64,000 bases of DNA from Vigna angularis. Taxonomy: Eukaryota > Streptophyta > Magnoliopsida > Fabales > Fabaceae. Position 1 is the first letter of the stretch. Every line of letters starts with the position of its first letter. Under the pieces are notes generated by a model that was not told the DNA's origin, ran no database searches, and saw only the letters and a list, made by a program, of their open reading frames with translations. Positions 21,690 through 32,646 of this stretch are shown piece after piece. The stretch is from assembly GCF_016808095.1 (NCBI RefSeq), contig NC_068974.1, positions 930,001 to 994,000 on the forward strand. Direction: 5' to 3'. A program made the translations under genes and the position numbers.

Positions 21690-24240
21690 GGTAACATGGG
21701 TGACGAATGTCAAAACCAGTTTATTTGAAGGACAATTTGAGTGGGGGTGATGTGATGTGAGGCCAAGGAGTGTGGGGTGACCCCTCATCAGTTGGAGGAG
21801 CAAGGTATGCAAGGGATGAGTGAGGGTGTTGAAAAAAGGGTCTGGTAATCGTTTACAGCATCCCTGTAAACGATTACCCGAGAGGAAATTGGATTTTGTA
21901 CAGAAAGTCCAACACAGGTACTCAGTCAGGTGAACAAGGGTCACCATTTAAAAAAAAGGTGACTTTTATGCAATTCTGCACCTGTCTGAGGCTGGTCCAG
22001 GTGTTTCAGTGGTGGGATAGGGTGGTTGGTGATGTGATGTGAGGCCAAGGAGTGTGGGGTGACCCATCATCAGTTGGAGGAGCAAGGTGTGCAAGGGATG
22101 AATGAGGGTGTTCAAAAAAGGGTCTGGTAATCGTTTACAGCATCCCTGTAAACGATTACCCGAGAGGAAATTGGATTTTCTACAGAAAGTCCAACACAGG
22201 TACTCAGTCAGGTGAACAGGGGTCACCATTGGAAAAAAGGTGACTTTTAGGCACTTCTGCACCTATCTGAGGCTAGTCCAGGTGTTTGAGTGCTGGGATA
22301 CGGTGGTTGGTGATGTGATGTGAGGCCAAAGAGTGTTGGGTGACCCCTCATCAGTTGCAGGAGCAAGGTGTGCAAGGGATGAGTGAGGGTGTTGAAAAAA
22401 GGGTCTGGTAATCGTTTACTTCATCCTTGTAAACGATTACCCGAGAGGAAATTGGATTTTGTACAGAAAGTCATACACAGGTACTCAGTCAGGTGAACAG
22501 GGGTCACCATTAAAAAAAAGGTGACTTTTATGCAATTCTGCACCTGTCTGAGGCTGGTCCAGGTGTTTCAGTGGTGGGAGAGGGTGGTTGGTGATGTGAT
22601 GTGAGGCCAAGGAGTGTGGGGTGACCCATCATCAGTTGGAGGAGCAAGGTGTGCAAGGGATGAATGAGGGTGTTCAAAAAAGGGTCTGGTAATCGTTTAC
22701 AGCATCCCTATAAACGATTACCCGAGAGGAAATTGGATTTTGTACAAAAAGTCCAACACAGGTACTCAGTCAGGTGAACAGGGGTCACCATTGGAAAAAA
22801 GGTGACTTTTAGGCACTTCTGCACCTATCTGAGGCTGGTCCAGGTGTTTGAGTGCTGGGATAGGGTGGTTGGTGATGTGATGTGAGGCCAAAGAGTGTGG
22901 GGTGACCCCTCATCAGTTGCAGGAGCAAGGTGTGCAAGGGATGAGTGGGGGTGTTGAAAAAAGGGTTTGGTAATCGTTTACACCATCCTTGTAAACGATT
23001 ACCCGAGAGGAAATTGGATTTTGTACAGAAAGTCCAACACAGGTACTCAGTCAGGTGAACAGGGGTCACCATTAAAAAAAACGGTGACTTTTATGCAATT
23101 CTGCACCTGTCTGAGGCTGGTCCAGGTGTTTCAGTGGTGGGAGAGGGTGGTTGGTGATGTGATGTGAGGCCAAGGAGTGTGGGGTGACCCCTCATCAGTT
23201 GGAGGAGCAAGGTATGCAAGGGATGAGTGAGGGTGTTGAAAAAAGGGTCTGGTAATCGTTTACAGCATCCCTGTAAACGATTACCCGAGAGGAAATTGGA
23301 TTTTGTACAGAAAGTCCAACACAGGTACTCAGTCAGGTGAACAAGGGTCACCATTTAAAAAAAAGGTGACTTTTATGCAATTCTGCACCTGTCTGAGGCT
23401 GGTCCAGGTGTTTCAGTGGTGGGAGAGGGTGGTTGGTGATGTGATGTGAGGCCAAGGAGTGTGGGGTGACCCATCATCAGTTGGAGGAGCAAGGTGTGCA
23501 AGGGATGAATGAGGGTGTTCAAAAAAGGGTCTGGTAATCGTTTACAGCATCCCTGTAAACGATTACCCGAGAGGAAATTGGATTTTCTACAGAAAGTCCA
23601 ACACAGGTACTCAGTCAGGTGAACAGGGGTCACCATTGGAAAAAAGGTGACTTTTAGGCACTTCTGCACCTATCTGAGGCTAGTCCAGGTGTTTGAGTGC
23701 TGGGATACGGTGGTTGGTGATGTGATGTGAGGCCAAAGAGTGTTGGGTGACCCCTCATCAGTTGCAGGAGCAAGGTGTGCAAGGGATGAGTGAGGGTGTT
23801 GAAAAAAGGGTCTGGTAATCGTTTACTTCATCCTTGTAAACGATTACCCGAGAGGAAATTGGATTTTGTACAGAAAGTCCAACACAGGTACTCAGTCAGG
23901 TGAACAGGGGTCACCATTAAAAAAAAGGTGACTTTTATGCAATTCTGCACCTGTCTGAGGCTGGTCCAGGTGTTTCAGTGGTGGGAGAGGGTGGTTGGTG
24001 ATGTGATGTGAGGCCAAGGAGTGTGGGGTGACCCCTCATCAGTTGGAGGAGCAAGGTGTGCAAGGGATGAATGAGGGTGTTCAAAAAAGGGTCTGGTAAT
24101 CGTTTACAGCATCCCTATAAACGATTACCCGAGAGGAAATTGGAATTTGTACAGAAAGTCCAACACAGGTACTCAGTCAGGTCAACAGGGGTCACCATTG
24201 GAAAAAGAAGTGACTTTTAGGCACTTTTGCACTTGTCTTA
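21690..24240 (+). repeat. 281-bp satellite array, about 9 monomers, with a hairpin in each
   Basis: Each monomer holds an inverted repeat of the form GGTAATCGTTTACAG, a 5-nt loop, and CTGTAAACGATTACC. These start at 21844, 22126, 22407, 22688, 22969, 23251, 23533, 23814 and 24095, giving spacings of 281-282 bp. Variants repeat every five monomers (21844 like 23251, 22126 like 23533, 22407 like 23814, 22688 like 24095), a 1407-bp higher-order unit. The minus-strand ORFs of 87-107 aa in each monomer are by-products of the repeat. Confidence 0.95.
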
Positions 24241-25298
24241 GGCTATTCCATGTGTTCCAATGGTGGGAGAGGGAGGTTAGTGATGTGATTATGTCCCAAT
24301 GATGGAGGAAAGTGATGTTTTGGCACCCCATGATGGAGGAAAGAAACAATGTTTATGAGATGAGCAACTTGGGTGAGATAACATGCTGTCAACTTTGACC
24401 TTTGTTGGCTATTTTACTGATAACGTTTCACACCGACCTCCAAATGATGTGATTCTTTTTTTATTAGAAACTAGACTCAAAAATCTTTCCAATGACTACT
24501 AATTTGTAATTTTTGGACATCTGAGTTGGTACAGTTTATTCTTTCAAGTTAGCGTTTCATATATTTTTGCCAACTCTGACCTTTGCTTGTTCTTTTGCTC
24601 ATAACTTTCTCCACCGAACTCCAAATGAGTTGATTCTTGTTTTGTTGGAATCTATACTCAAATACCTTTCAAATTATGCCTTAGAAATCAAGTTTACACC
24701 TTCTTTGACACTGTAATCGATTACAAGGACACTGTAAACGATTACCCGAGAGAAAATTGGATTTTGTACAGAAAGTCCAACAGAGGTAGTCAGTCAGGTT
24801 AACATGGGTGACCATTGTCAAAAAAAGTGAGTTTTAAGCACTTTTGAACTTTTCTTAGGCTGGTCCTGGTGTTTCAGTGGTGGGAAGTGATGTTTTGGCA
24901 CCCCATGATGGAGGGAAAAAACAATGTTTATGAGATGAGCAACTTGGGTGAGATAACATGCTGTCAACTTTGACCTTTGCTGGCTATTTTACTGATAACT
25001 TTTCCCACCGACCTCCAAATGATGTGATTCTTTTTTTATTAGAAACTAGACTCAAAACTCTTTCCAATGACTACTAATTTGTAATTTTTGGACATCTGAG
25101 TTGGTACAGTTTATTGTTTCAAGTTAGCGTTTCATATATTTTTGCCAACTCTGACCTTTGCTTGTTCTTTTGGTCATAACTTTCTCCACCGAACTCCAAA
25201 TGAGTTGATTCTTTTTTTGTTGGAATCTATACTCAAAGACCTTTCAAATTATGCCTTAGAAATCAAGTTTACACCTTCTTTTACACTGTAATCGATTG
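24241..25298 (+). repeat. 577-bp diverged satellite units at the inner edge
   Basis: AGTGATGTTTTGGCACCCC recurs at about 24311 and 24888. The unit includes two diverged sub-repeats around CTCCAAATGA-GTTGATTCTT and a hairpin core mixing GTAATCGATTAC and GTAAACGATTAC. It ends abruptly at CTGTAATCGATT near 25298. Confidence 0.9.
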
Positions 25299-25832
25299 AG
25301 TTGATTCAGTTCCGTCAACGCAGCCTCCCTCAAACTCATCAGTCCTATAGTTAACCACGGCTAAAGCCAACCGCTTAACTCGGACTTGGGGGGCATAATG
25401 TATAGTATAAAATATTAACCGAGTGGTTACAAACAACCAACCGGATATTCAGGTAATCTGTTTATATCTTATTCTGTTTATATTTTATTGGGCTTATATC
25501 AGCTTAGGATCCATGAGGTAAATTATAAATACAAAGCCAGGGCCAAAGGCCAGGTACGTTCCACTTACGCATTATTCACTCTACGCTACTCTAAAATACT
25601 CAGTAGTGAAAATCATTCACTAAACATTCAACTAAGAGCCGAGGCTCCTCAAAATCACACGCCTAACTTGAGCGTCGGAGTACCTTTTGCAGGTACATCC
25701 ACCCCCGTCCAAAAGGAGACCGATCGGCTTGCGCCAACACCGATCGGCCAACAGCTAGAGTTTGAAGGCGAGCGAGCGGCCCAGACGCATCAGCAGGTTA
25801 GTCTCTCGGTCCCAAAACTTTCCACCGAAACA
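25299..25832 (+). mobile_element. Truncated LTR retrotransposon F: 3' interior edge and LTR
   Basis: A polypurine tract CTTGGGGGGCATAA (25385-25398) is followed by an LTR starting TGTATAGTATAAAATATT at 25399. The LTR carries ACTTGAGCGTCGGAGTACCT, also found in element A, and ends ACCGAAACA at 25832. This gives a 434-bp Tat-like LTR on the plus strand. Only about 100 bp of interior remain to the left before the satellite, and the rest of the element is absent. It sits inside the left LTR of element C. Confidence 0.75.
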
Positions 25833-27024
25833 ATAAGGCTAGAACACAAAATTCATACAAGATCATGCATTAATAGAGAAATTACAAAGAGTTCAGAAAT
25901 TTACTCTCAACCCCAGTGAAATGGGGTTTTAGCTACACATATACAACATAGAAGAGAGAAATGATGGATTGGATGGTGGAAATTGGAGTTTTTCCACCAT
26001 TGAAGCCCCTTGGAGCAGCTGCAGCAGCGTCCCTGGTCTTCTCCCCGTTTCAGATCTCCTCCTGCAACTGCCTCTGCATTCTGATATAAAGAAGGGTACA
26101 ATAATTGAGTCACGGGCCAATTCTGGACAGCGTCCAAATTCTGGACGAGCGGCCCAATTCTGGCCGAGCGTCCAATTTTCTGGACGAGCGGCCCAGGACG
26201 GGCGACCCTGGACGAGCGTTGGGCGCGCTGGACGAACGTCAAATTTTCTGGACGAGCGACCGCGAGCTGGACGAGCGTCCACTTGGACGAGCGTGTACAT
26301 TGGGCGAGCGTGCACTTTGGCGAACGTCTTGGACGACTGGACGAGCGTCCACTATCTGAACGAGCGTCCCAACTCAGGACGAGCGTCCCAACTTCTGGAC
26401 GAGTGCGCGGACGAGCGTGCTGGACGAGCGCCCTCCTGCAGACGAACGTCCCATTTCTGGACGAGCGTGCGCTGCTGGACGAGCGTCCCATGCTGGATGA
26501 GCGTCCCCTGCTGGACGAGCGTCCCCTGCTGGACGAGCGTCCTCTGCTGGACGAGCGTCCCATGCTGGACGAGCGTCCCCTGCTGGACGAGCGTCCCCTT
26601 CTGCGCGCTGGACGAGCGTCCTCTGCATGCTGGACGAGCGTCCTCTGCATGCTGGACGAGCGTCCTGGACGAACGTTGGACGAGCGCTGGACGAGCGTTC
26701 TCACTCTGGACGAGCGTCCTCTTTCTTCTATGTGGCGCCCAAGCGCCCCTTTTTATCTCGCGCCCGGGCGCGAACCTCTCTGTAAATTGGCGCCCGGGCG
26801 CGAAACTTTCGGCAAAACAGCGTCCATTAAGCCTGGTCCAAGTCTTTTATGATATCCAATCCTTATTTTTCATCAAAATAAACAACAAAAGCATCAAAAA
26901 CATTTAAACAATGAAAATTATACTAATATCAACAATTATACACTTTTCATGAGAATTAACACTAAAACTTACTCAAAAGCCCCTCAATATAAGCAACAAA
27001 AACAAGTAAACTTTTCACCTATCA
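25833..27024 (-). repeat. Element C 3' LTR, truncated
   Basis: Near-identical to 31455-32646 apart from array length and a GC-block difference. Array units GGACGAGCGTCC run from about 26130 to 26730, followed by CTCGCGCCCGGGCGCGA blocks. The long ORFs on both strands here are open only because of the array. Confidence 0.9.
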
Positions 27025-27039
27025 AACTCCCCCAAACTT

Positions 27040-28240
27040 ATATATTTTCGTGTCCTCATGAAAATAGACAATAACAACACAATCGAACCCAACAAAGCAG
27101 TTAATATTCCATCACATAATATCTGACACAACAGTAAGGATTGTACCTACACCTCCAAATATTCAGATCAAATGTTATACTTCTATATTGACAAGTTCTT
27201 GAATCCAAAATGATAAGACAACCAGAAAAAGAATAAAACCACAATGCTCAATCTGTGTTTATCTCAACCTGCAAGTGTTTACAACTCCAATTCATACTCA
27301 AATTGTCATCAACTACTTCATCAACTTTTGCAAGTCATCTCATATACACTTCAAACATTCTGATTTAAATCAAAAGGACTTTCTCAGGTTATAACTTGGC
27401 TTGGCTAGAAGAAACATGGTTTTACAGGGAAACAAAACAACACTAAAGAAGAGGAGAACAAGAACATAACAACATTGAAACTTTATTCATCAACTACCTC
27501 TTCATTCATCACATAACACATTTTCTGAATTTTTCTCTAATTTTGATAATTTTTTTTTTTTTCAATTTTTTTTCATCAGTTTAAGACTCAACTGATTATG
27601 ATTTCCCCCAAACTTAATTTCTACCTATCATCTTGACAAATATGTTTCTTGTTCTCTTCTCCAAGAGTGTTGGATAAGGTAGATTGTTCTGTAAGAAGCT
27701 CAGGGTTCACAACAAATATATATAAGGCTCAAACAGGATAACAAATGATTAAAATTCACATATGGGTAGTCATCTGGCCAAGTAGCTAATTTCATCAAAC
27801 AAAACTGCCTTTCTCATTTCTAAACCAGAATGTATCTGTGTTAATAAGAATTATGCAAAAACCAAATTCATAGCAATAACAACTTCTCACTTGCTCTCAA
27901 AGCTTTCTCAGTACACTCAGATATTCAACTTCTGGGTCACAATCAATCAGATTCAAGAACAAATCATATATAATCGTAACACAAGTTCTAAAACTCAGAT
28001 TTTTCAATAACAATCTCACAATCATGCCAGATATCAAGGACAGAATTCCAAATTCAAATTTCAAACACACACTTCACAATCAAATCATCGCAGAAACATA
28101 ATTCAATCCACACAACCAACAGATTCAGATTCAATCCACACAACCAACAGATTCTGAAAACATAAATAGATAGAGTTAGAAAGCTGGGTTGCCTCCCAGT
28201 AAGCGCTTGTTTAACGTCTTTAGCTCGACACCTGTTAAGC
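27040..28240. other. Non-coding 3' interior of element C
   Basis: AT-rich, with two runs of alternating short repeats (for example near 28085-28150 with ATTCAATCCACACAACCAAC twice). No domain seen. Autonomous relatives would carry pol before this point. Confidence 0.6.
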
Positions 28241-29284
28241 TCATGGTGGATTTTTGATTTTGGTGAGCTTCTTTCCTCTGTTCCACCAACAACCCTTCCA
28301 CTGTTTTCTAGATATCTTTCTGGTTACCCTGGAGTAAGGAGCTTCAACTTCAAATCTTCCGTCTTTGGTTTTGCTTTTGAAAACCCACAACTTATCTTTC
28401 AGTATAATTGGCTCTCCTAATCTGGGTTCCTTGCTTTGCATCAACAACTGGTGGTCATCTGATTTATCACTTACACACATGATTTCATTTGCAGCTTCAG
28501 GAATTGCCTTTTCTTCATTACACTGCTGCACATCATCAAATGCATTAAAAATTACCTCCTCATCTTTGTCTTTCAGTTTCAGCGTTCCATCATCCATATT
28601 AATGACAACTTTTGCTGTCTTCATGAATGGTCGTCCCAGAATGAGAGGTACTTCTTTGTCTTCCTCCATTTCCATGATGACAAAATCTGCAGGGAATATC
28701 AATTTGTCTACCTTTATGAGCACATCCTCTACCACTCCATAAGGATACTTGATTGATCGATCTGCCAATTGTAGAGTCATGCGTGTAGATTTCATCTCCA
28801 GATCCCCAATTTTCTCAAACATAGAAAGGGGCATCAGATTTATGCTGGCTCCCAGATCAATTAGAGCCTTTCCAACCGCCAGTTTACCAATGGTACATGG
28901 AATTGTAAAACTACCTGGATCTTTAAACTTTGGTGGAAGCAACTTCTGAATGATAGCACTACACTGGCCTTGTACTTCTATAGTTTCTTCCTCAATATAC
29001 TTTTTCTTCTTCGTGAGCACATCTTTCATGAATTTCGAATAAGCAGGTATTTGTTTCAGTGCTTCTGAGAAGGGCATCTTGATTTCCAACTTCTTGAAAA
29101 TATCAATGAAACTCCTGAACTGTTTTTCCTTCTCGTTTCTAGATAGAACCTTTGGATATGGAAGAGGCTTCTCATACATCTGTTCTTTCTTTTTCTCTCC
29201 CTCTCTCGCTTTTTCACTTTTTCTATCCTCTTTCTCTTCTTCTTCATCTCCCTGTTTACTCATCTCATCTTTTTCTTCACTCAT
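28241..29284 (-). CDS. Element C aspartic protease ORF
   Basis: 347 aa. Highly charged N terminus (Lys/Glu-rich, residues 1-38), then a segment matching the gag-pol linker of Athila-type elements, and a retropepsin-like domain with the active-site string LIDLGASINLMP (Asp143-Leu-Gly-Ala) and a later ILGRPF motif. The DLGAS form in place of D-T/S-G-A is usual in this lineage. The ORF stops after about 200 residues past the active site with no RT domain. It lies 78 nt after the gag stop in the same frame, with stops between. Confidence 0.88.
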   Translation of the reverse strand: MSEEKDEMSKQGDEEEEKEDRKSEKAREGEKKKEQMYEKPLPYPKVLSRNEKEKQFRSFIDIFKKLEIKMPFSEALKQIPAYSKFMKDVLTKKKKYIEEETIEVQGQCSAIIQKLLPPKFKDPGSFTIPCTIGKLAVGKALIDLGASINLMPLSMFEKIGDLEMKSTRMTLQLADRSIKYPYGVVEDVLIKVDKLIFPADFVIMEMEEDKEVPLILGRPFMKTAKVVINMDDGTLKLKDKDEEVIFNAFDDVQQCNEEKAIPEAANEIMCVSDKSDDHQLLMQSKEPRLGEPIILKDKLWVFKSKTKDGRFEVEAPYSRVTRKISRKQWKGCWWNRGKKLTKIKNPP

Positions 29285-29362
29285 TTTTTTTTAAACTCTC
29301 TTTCTTTCAGAATTCTTCCTGACCTTGTAGTAATAAGATTGCATTCTTCCTTTGGATTTACT

Positions 29363-30760
29363 TCAGTGTTTGCCCCCAAAGTCTTTCTCTGGTTTTTCTT
29401 CCAACTTTTTAGCTAATTGACCCACCTGAATCTCCAAATTCCTAAGTGAGGCTTCTGTGCTTTTATGGTTGGAAATTGATACCTGCATAAACTGCTGAAG
29501 AGTTTCTTCCAGTTTTGAAGTTCTGTCTGTCAGAGTAGGTTGTTGCTGAAAGTTCTGTGGAGGTGGTCTGTTGAAAGGAGCAGCTTGTCCCATACTCGGA
29601 TGAGGTCTCCATCCTTGATTAAAACTTTGACGTTGATCATAGTTTGGCTGAAGACCTTGATTTCCCATATAGTGTACTTCTTCATGAGACATGCTTTGCA
29701 CTACACATTGACCATTATTATGATCTCCTCCGCACAATTGACAACTCTGAACCATCTGATGTTGAAATTGAGAAACATTTTGCAGTTCTTTAGGTAGCTG
29801 AGATAACTTCTTCATTAATGTCTCAAGTTGCTGAGTCATAATCTTGTTCTGAGCTAGTAAAGCATCTTGAGTTTGAAGTTGAAGAACACCTTTTTGTTGA
29901 AATTGAGCTCTCTCACTCTGAACTTCATTATCATTTGCAGCCATGTTTTCAATCAGTTCATGTGCATCTTCAGGTGTCTTCCATCTGATATTACCTCCAG
30001 CTGATGCATCTAACATTAACTTTGTTTGAGATTTCAGCCCTCCAAGAAACAAATTTAACATTGTAGGCTCATCAAATCCATGAGTAGGGGTTTTTCTCAG
30101 TAGGCCTTTGAATCTATCCCATGCTTGACCTAGAGTTTCATCAGCATCCTGTTGAAAAGAAGAGATCTCCTGCTTTCCCTTATTGACTTTGGACTGAGGG
30201 AAGAACTTGTTCAGGAATTTGGCAACCACATCATCCCAGACTGTCAGACTATTCTCTGGAAAAGAATTCAGCCACATTTTTGCATTACCAGCCAATGAGA
30301 ATGGAAATAAGCTGAGTCGGATTGCTTCATCTGGAACCTGGTGAATCCTCACTGTATTACAGATCTCCATGAAAGTAGCCAAGTGAGTGTATGGATTCTC
30401 GTGAGATAATCCATGAAACTGATTATTCTGCACCAGATGAATAAGAGCTGGCTTCATCTCCATGTTAGCAGCATTCACCACTAGTCTTGCAATACTGTTG
30501 AAGTGCAGAGGTCTTGAGAAAGTGTTATAATCTGCAAGAGTACGTCTTCCTTGCCCAGAACCTTCTCCAGTGCGATTATCTTCCATTTCTTCTTTTTCTT
30601 GCCCAGATGAAAAGTCCAGAATTTCTTCAGAGATAGCAGATGATTCTCTAGATTCTCTACTTTGTCTCCTTCTTCTGCTGTTGTTCCTTCGAGCAGTTCT
30701 TTCAATTTCCGGATCGAAAAGTAGATTTTCAACCTGTTCTCTGCTTCTCATACAAAACAC
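29363..30760 (-). CDS. Element C gag polyprotein
   Basis: 465 aa. A basic Arg/Ser-rich region (25-42) and acidic stretch precede the capsid domain (about 100-275), with the plant Ty3/gypsy gag signatures LAGNAKMWLNS and FLNKFFP. A coiled-coil Gln-rich part (about 285-335) and one zinc knuckle (Cys340, Cys343, His347, Cys352) follow. The C terminus is Gln/Pro-rich. The ORF is intact, which with the intact protease fits recent activity in trans. Confidence 0.92.
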   Translation of the reverse strand: MFCMRSREQVENLLFDPEIERTARRNNSRRRRQSRESRESSAISEEILDFSSGQEKEEMEDNRTGEGSGQGRRTLADYNTFSRPLHFNSIARLVVNAANMEMKPALIHLVQNNQFHGLSHENPYTHLATFMEICNTVRIHQVPDEAIRLSLFPFSLAGNAKMWLNSFPENSLTVWDDVVAKFLNKFFPQSKVNKGKQEISSFQQDADETLGQAWDRFKGLLRKTPTHGFDEPTMLNLFLGGLKSQTKLMLDASAGGNIRWKTPEDAHELIENMAANDNEVQSERAQFQQKGVLQLQTQDALLAQNKIMTQQLETLMKKLSQLPKELQNVSQFQHQMVQSCQLCGGDHNNGQCVVQSMSHEEVHYMGNQGLQPNYDQRQSFNQGWRPHPSMGQAAPFNRPPPQNFQQQPTLTDRTSKLEETLQQFMQVSISNHKSTEASLRNLEIQVGQLAKKLEEKPEKDFGGKH

Positions 30761-30917
30761 AAACTAAAAGAAAACAATCCAAAAATACACAATCTCTACA
30801 GATGATAACAAATATGTACAAGAATTCAAATATAATCACAATACACACTTAAACAACAGATAGCTAAAATCAACTAAACCAGATAAACAACAAACAACCA
30901 ACGAAAACAAAAACAAA

Positions 30918-30935
30918 TCCCCGGCAACGGCGCCA
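30918..30935 (-). other. Element C primer-binding site
   Basis: Minus strand TGGCGCCGTTGCCGGGGA, 6 nt inside the 5' LTR; Asp-tRNA-type site typical of Athila/Calypso. Confidence 0.8.
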
Positions 30936-30941
30936 AAAACT

Positions 30942-32646
30942 TGTTGAGACCTCGGCAAGCGTACCGGATCGTTCAAGTAATAAATCAGTAAGTCCGAATA
31001 TCGTTTCCCAAGAGATTTGTTATGTTTCACTAATTGTTTAAAGTTTACTAATTTAGCGATTAATTTTATAACACAAGTAAGATTTGCATACAGATGAAAT
31101 TAAAGTGGTAAAAACAGATGAATTAAAGTTCACTGGGGTTGAAATTCAAGTTCATCACTCCGGTAATTTTCTACTAACACAATTTCTCAAAATTAAGCAT
31201 CGACATCCTAGGCGCATGCAGTCCTGATTCCTCAGAGACAGTTCTTAATCATTCAAACTAAATTGCTAATTCCTTAGCTAATTCAATTATCAGATTTGCC
31301 TTAAACACAATGTCACAGATGACTAAAAATTCCATCCTATGTCTAGGACTCGAAATCCTTTAGCAGTTTTATCCTAGGTCCGCGGTCTCATACATTTTCC
31401 AATGATTTAACCGTTCAAATAGCTCAGATTTCCATCAAAAGCATGAAACATAAGGATAGAACACAAAATTCATACAAGATCATGCATTAATAGAGAAATT
31501 ACAAAGAGTTCAGAAATTTACTCTCAACCCCAGTAAAATGGGGTTTTAGCTACACATATACAACATAGAAGAGAGAAATGATGGATTGGATGGTGGAAAT
31601 TGGAGTTTTTCCACCATTGAAGCCCCTTGGAGCAGCTGCAGCAGCGTCCCTGGTCTTCTCCCCGTTTCAGATCTCCTCCTGCAACTGCCTCTGCATTCTG
31701 ATATAAAGAAGGGTACAATAATTGAGTCACGGGCCAATTCTGGACGAGCGTCCAAATTCTGGACGAGCGGCCCAATTCTGGACGAGCGTCCAATTTTCTG
31801 GACGAGCGGCCCAGGACGAGCGACCCTGGACGAGCGTTGGGCGCGCTGGACGAACGTCAAATTTTCTGGACGAGCGACCGCGAGCTGGACGAGCGTCCAC
31901 TTGGACGAGCGTGTACATTGGGCGAGCGTGCACTTTGACGAACGTCTTGGACGACTGGACGAGCGTCCACTATCTGAACGAGCGTCCCAACTCAGGACGA
32001 GCGTCCCAACTTCTGGACGAGTGCGCGGACGAGCGTGCTGGACGAGCGCCCTCCTGCAGACGAACGTCCCATTTCTGGACGAGCGTGCGCTGCTGGACGA
32101 GCGTCCCCTGCTGGACGAGCGTCCCCTGCTGGACGAGCGTCCTCTGCTGGACGAGCGTCCCCTGGACGAGCGTCCCCTTCTGCGCGCTGGACGAGCGTCC
32201 TCTGCATGCTGGACGAGCGTCCTCTGCATGCTGGACGAGCGTCCTGGACGAACGTTGGACGAGCGTCCTCTTTCTTCTATGCGGCGCCCAAGCGCCCCTT
32301 TTTATCTCGCGCCCGGGCGCGAACCTCTCTGTAAATTGGCGCCCGGGCGCCCTTTTTCTCACGCCCGGGCGCGACCCTCTCGGTAAAATCGCGCTCAGAG
32401 TCCTTTTTCTCACGCCCGGGCGCGAAACTTTCGGCAAAACAGCGTCCATTAAGCCTGGTCCAAGTCTTTTATGATATCCAATCCTTATTTTTCATCAAAA
32501 TAAACAACAAAAGCATCAAAAACATTTAAACAATGAAAATTATACTAATATCAACAATTATACACTTTTCATGAGAATTAACACTAAAACTTACTCAAAA
32601 GCCCCTCAATATAAGCAACAAAAACAAGTAAACTTTTCACCTATCA
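30942..32646 (-). repeat. Element C 5' LTR (1705 bp)
   Basis: On the plus strand it starts TGTTGAGACCTCGG and ends TTTTCACCTATCA. The array of GGACGAGCGTCC lies at about 31738-32265, then GGCGCCCGGGCGC palindromes at 32280-32440. Confidence 0.9.

Larger units (their letters stand above)
25833..32646 (-). mobile_element. Athila/Calypso-like LTR retrotransposon C, gag-protease only
   Basis: Minus-strand element. The 5' LTR is 30942-32646 and the truncated 3' LTR is 25833-27024. The PBS 30935-30918 (TGGCGCCGTTGCCGGGGA, Asp-tRNA type as used by Athila/Calypso) and a polypurine tract 27039-27025 (AAGTTTGGGGGAGTT) have normal positions. The interior has gag and an aspartic protease but no RT, RNase H or integrase, so it cannot move alone. 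The 3' LTR lost about 510 bp where fragment F joins it. The right edge sits in the inverted repeat at 32647. Confidence 0.88.

Noticed and set aside
25907..32449. ORFs up to 312 aa with LDERPLLDERP-type or RSSSRGRSSS-type repeats
   Set aside because: Translations of the GGACGAGCGTCC arrays in C LTRs, open in several frames and different in the two LTRs.
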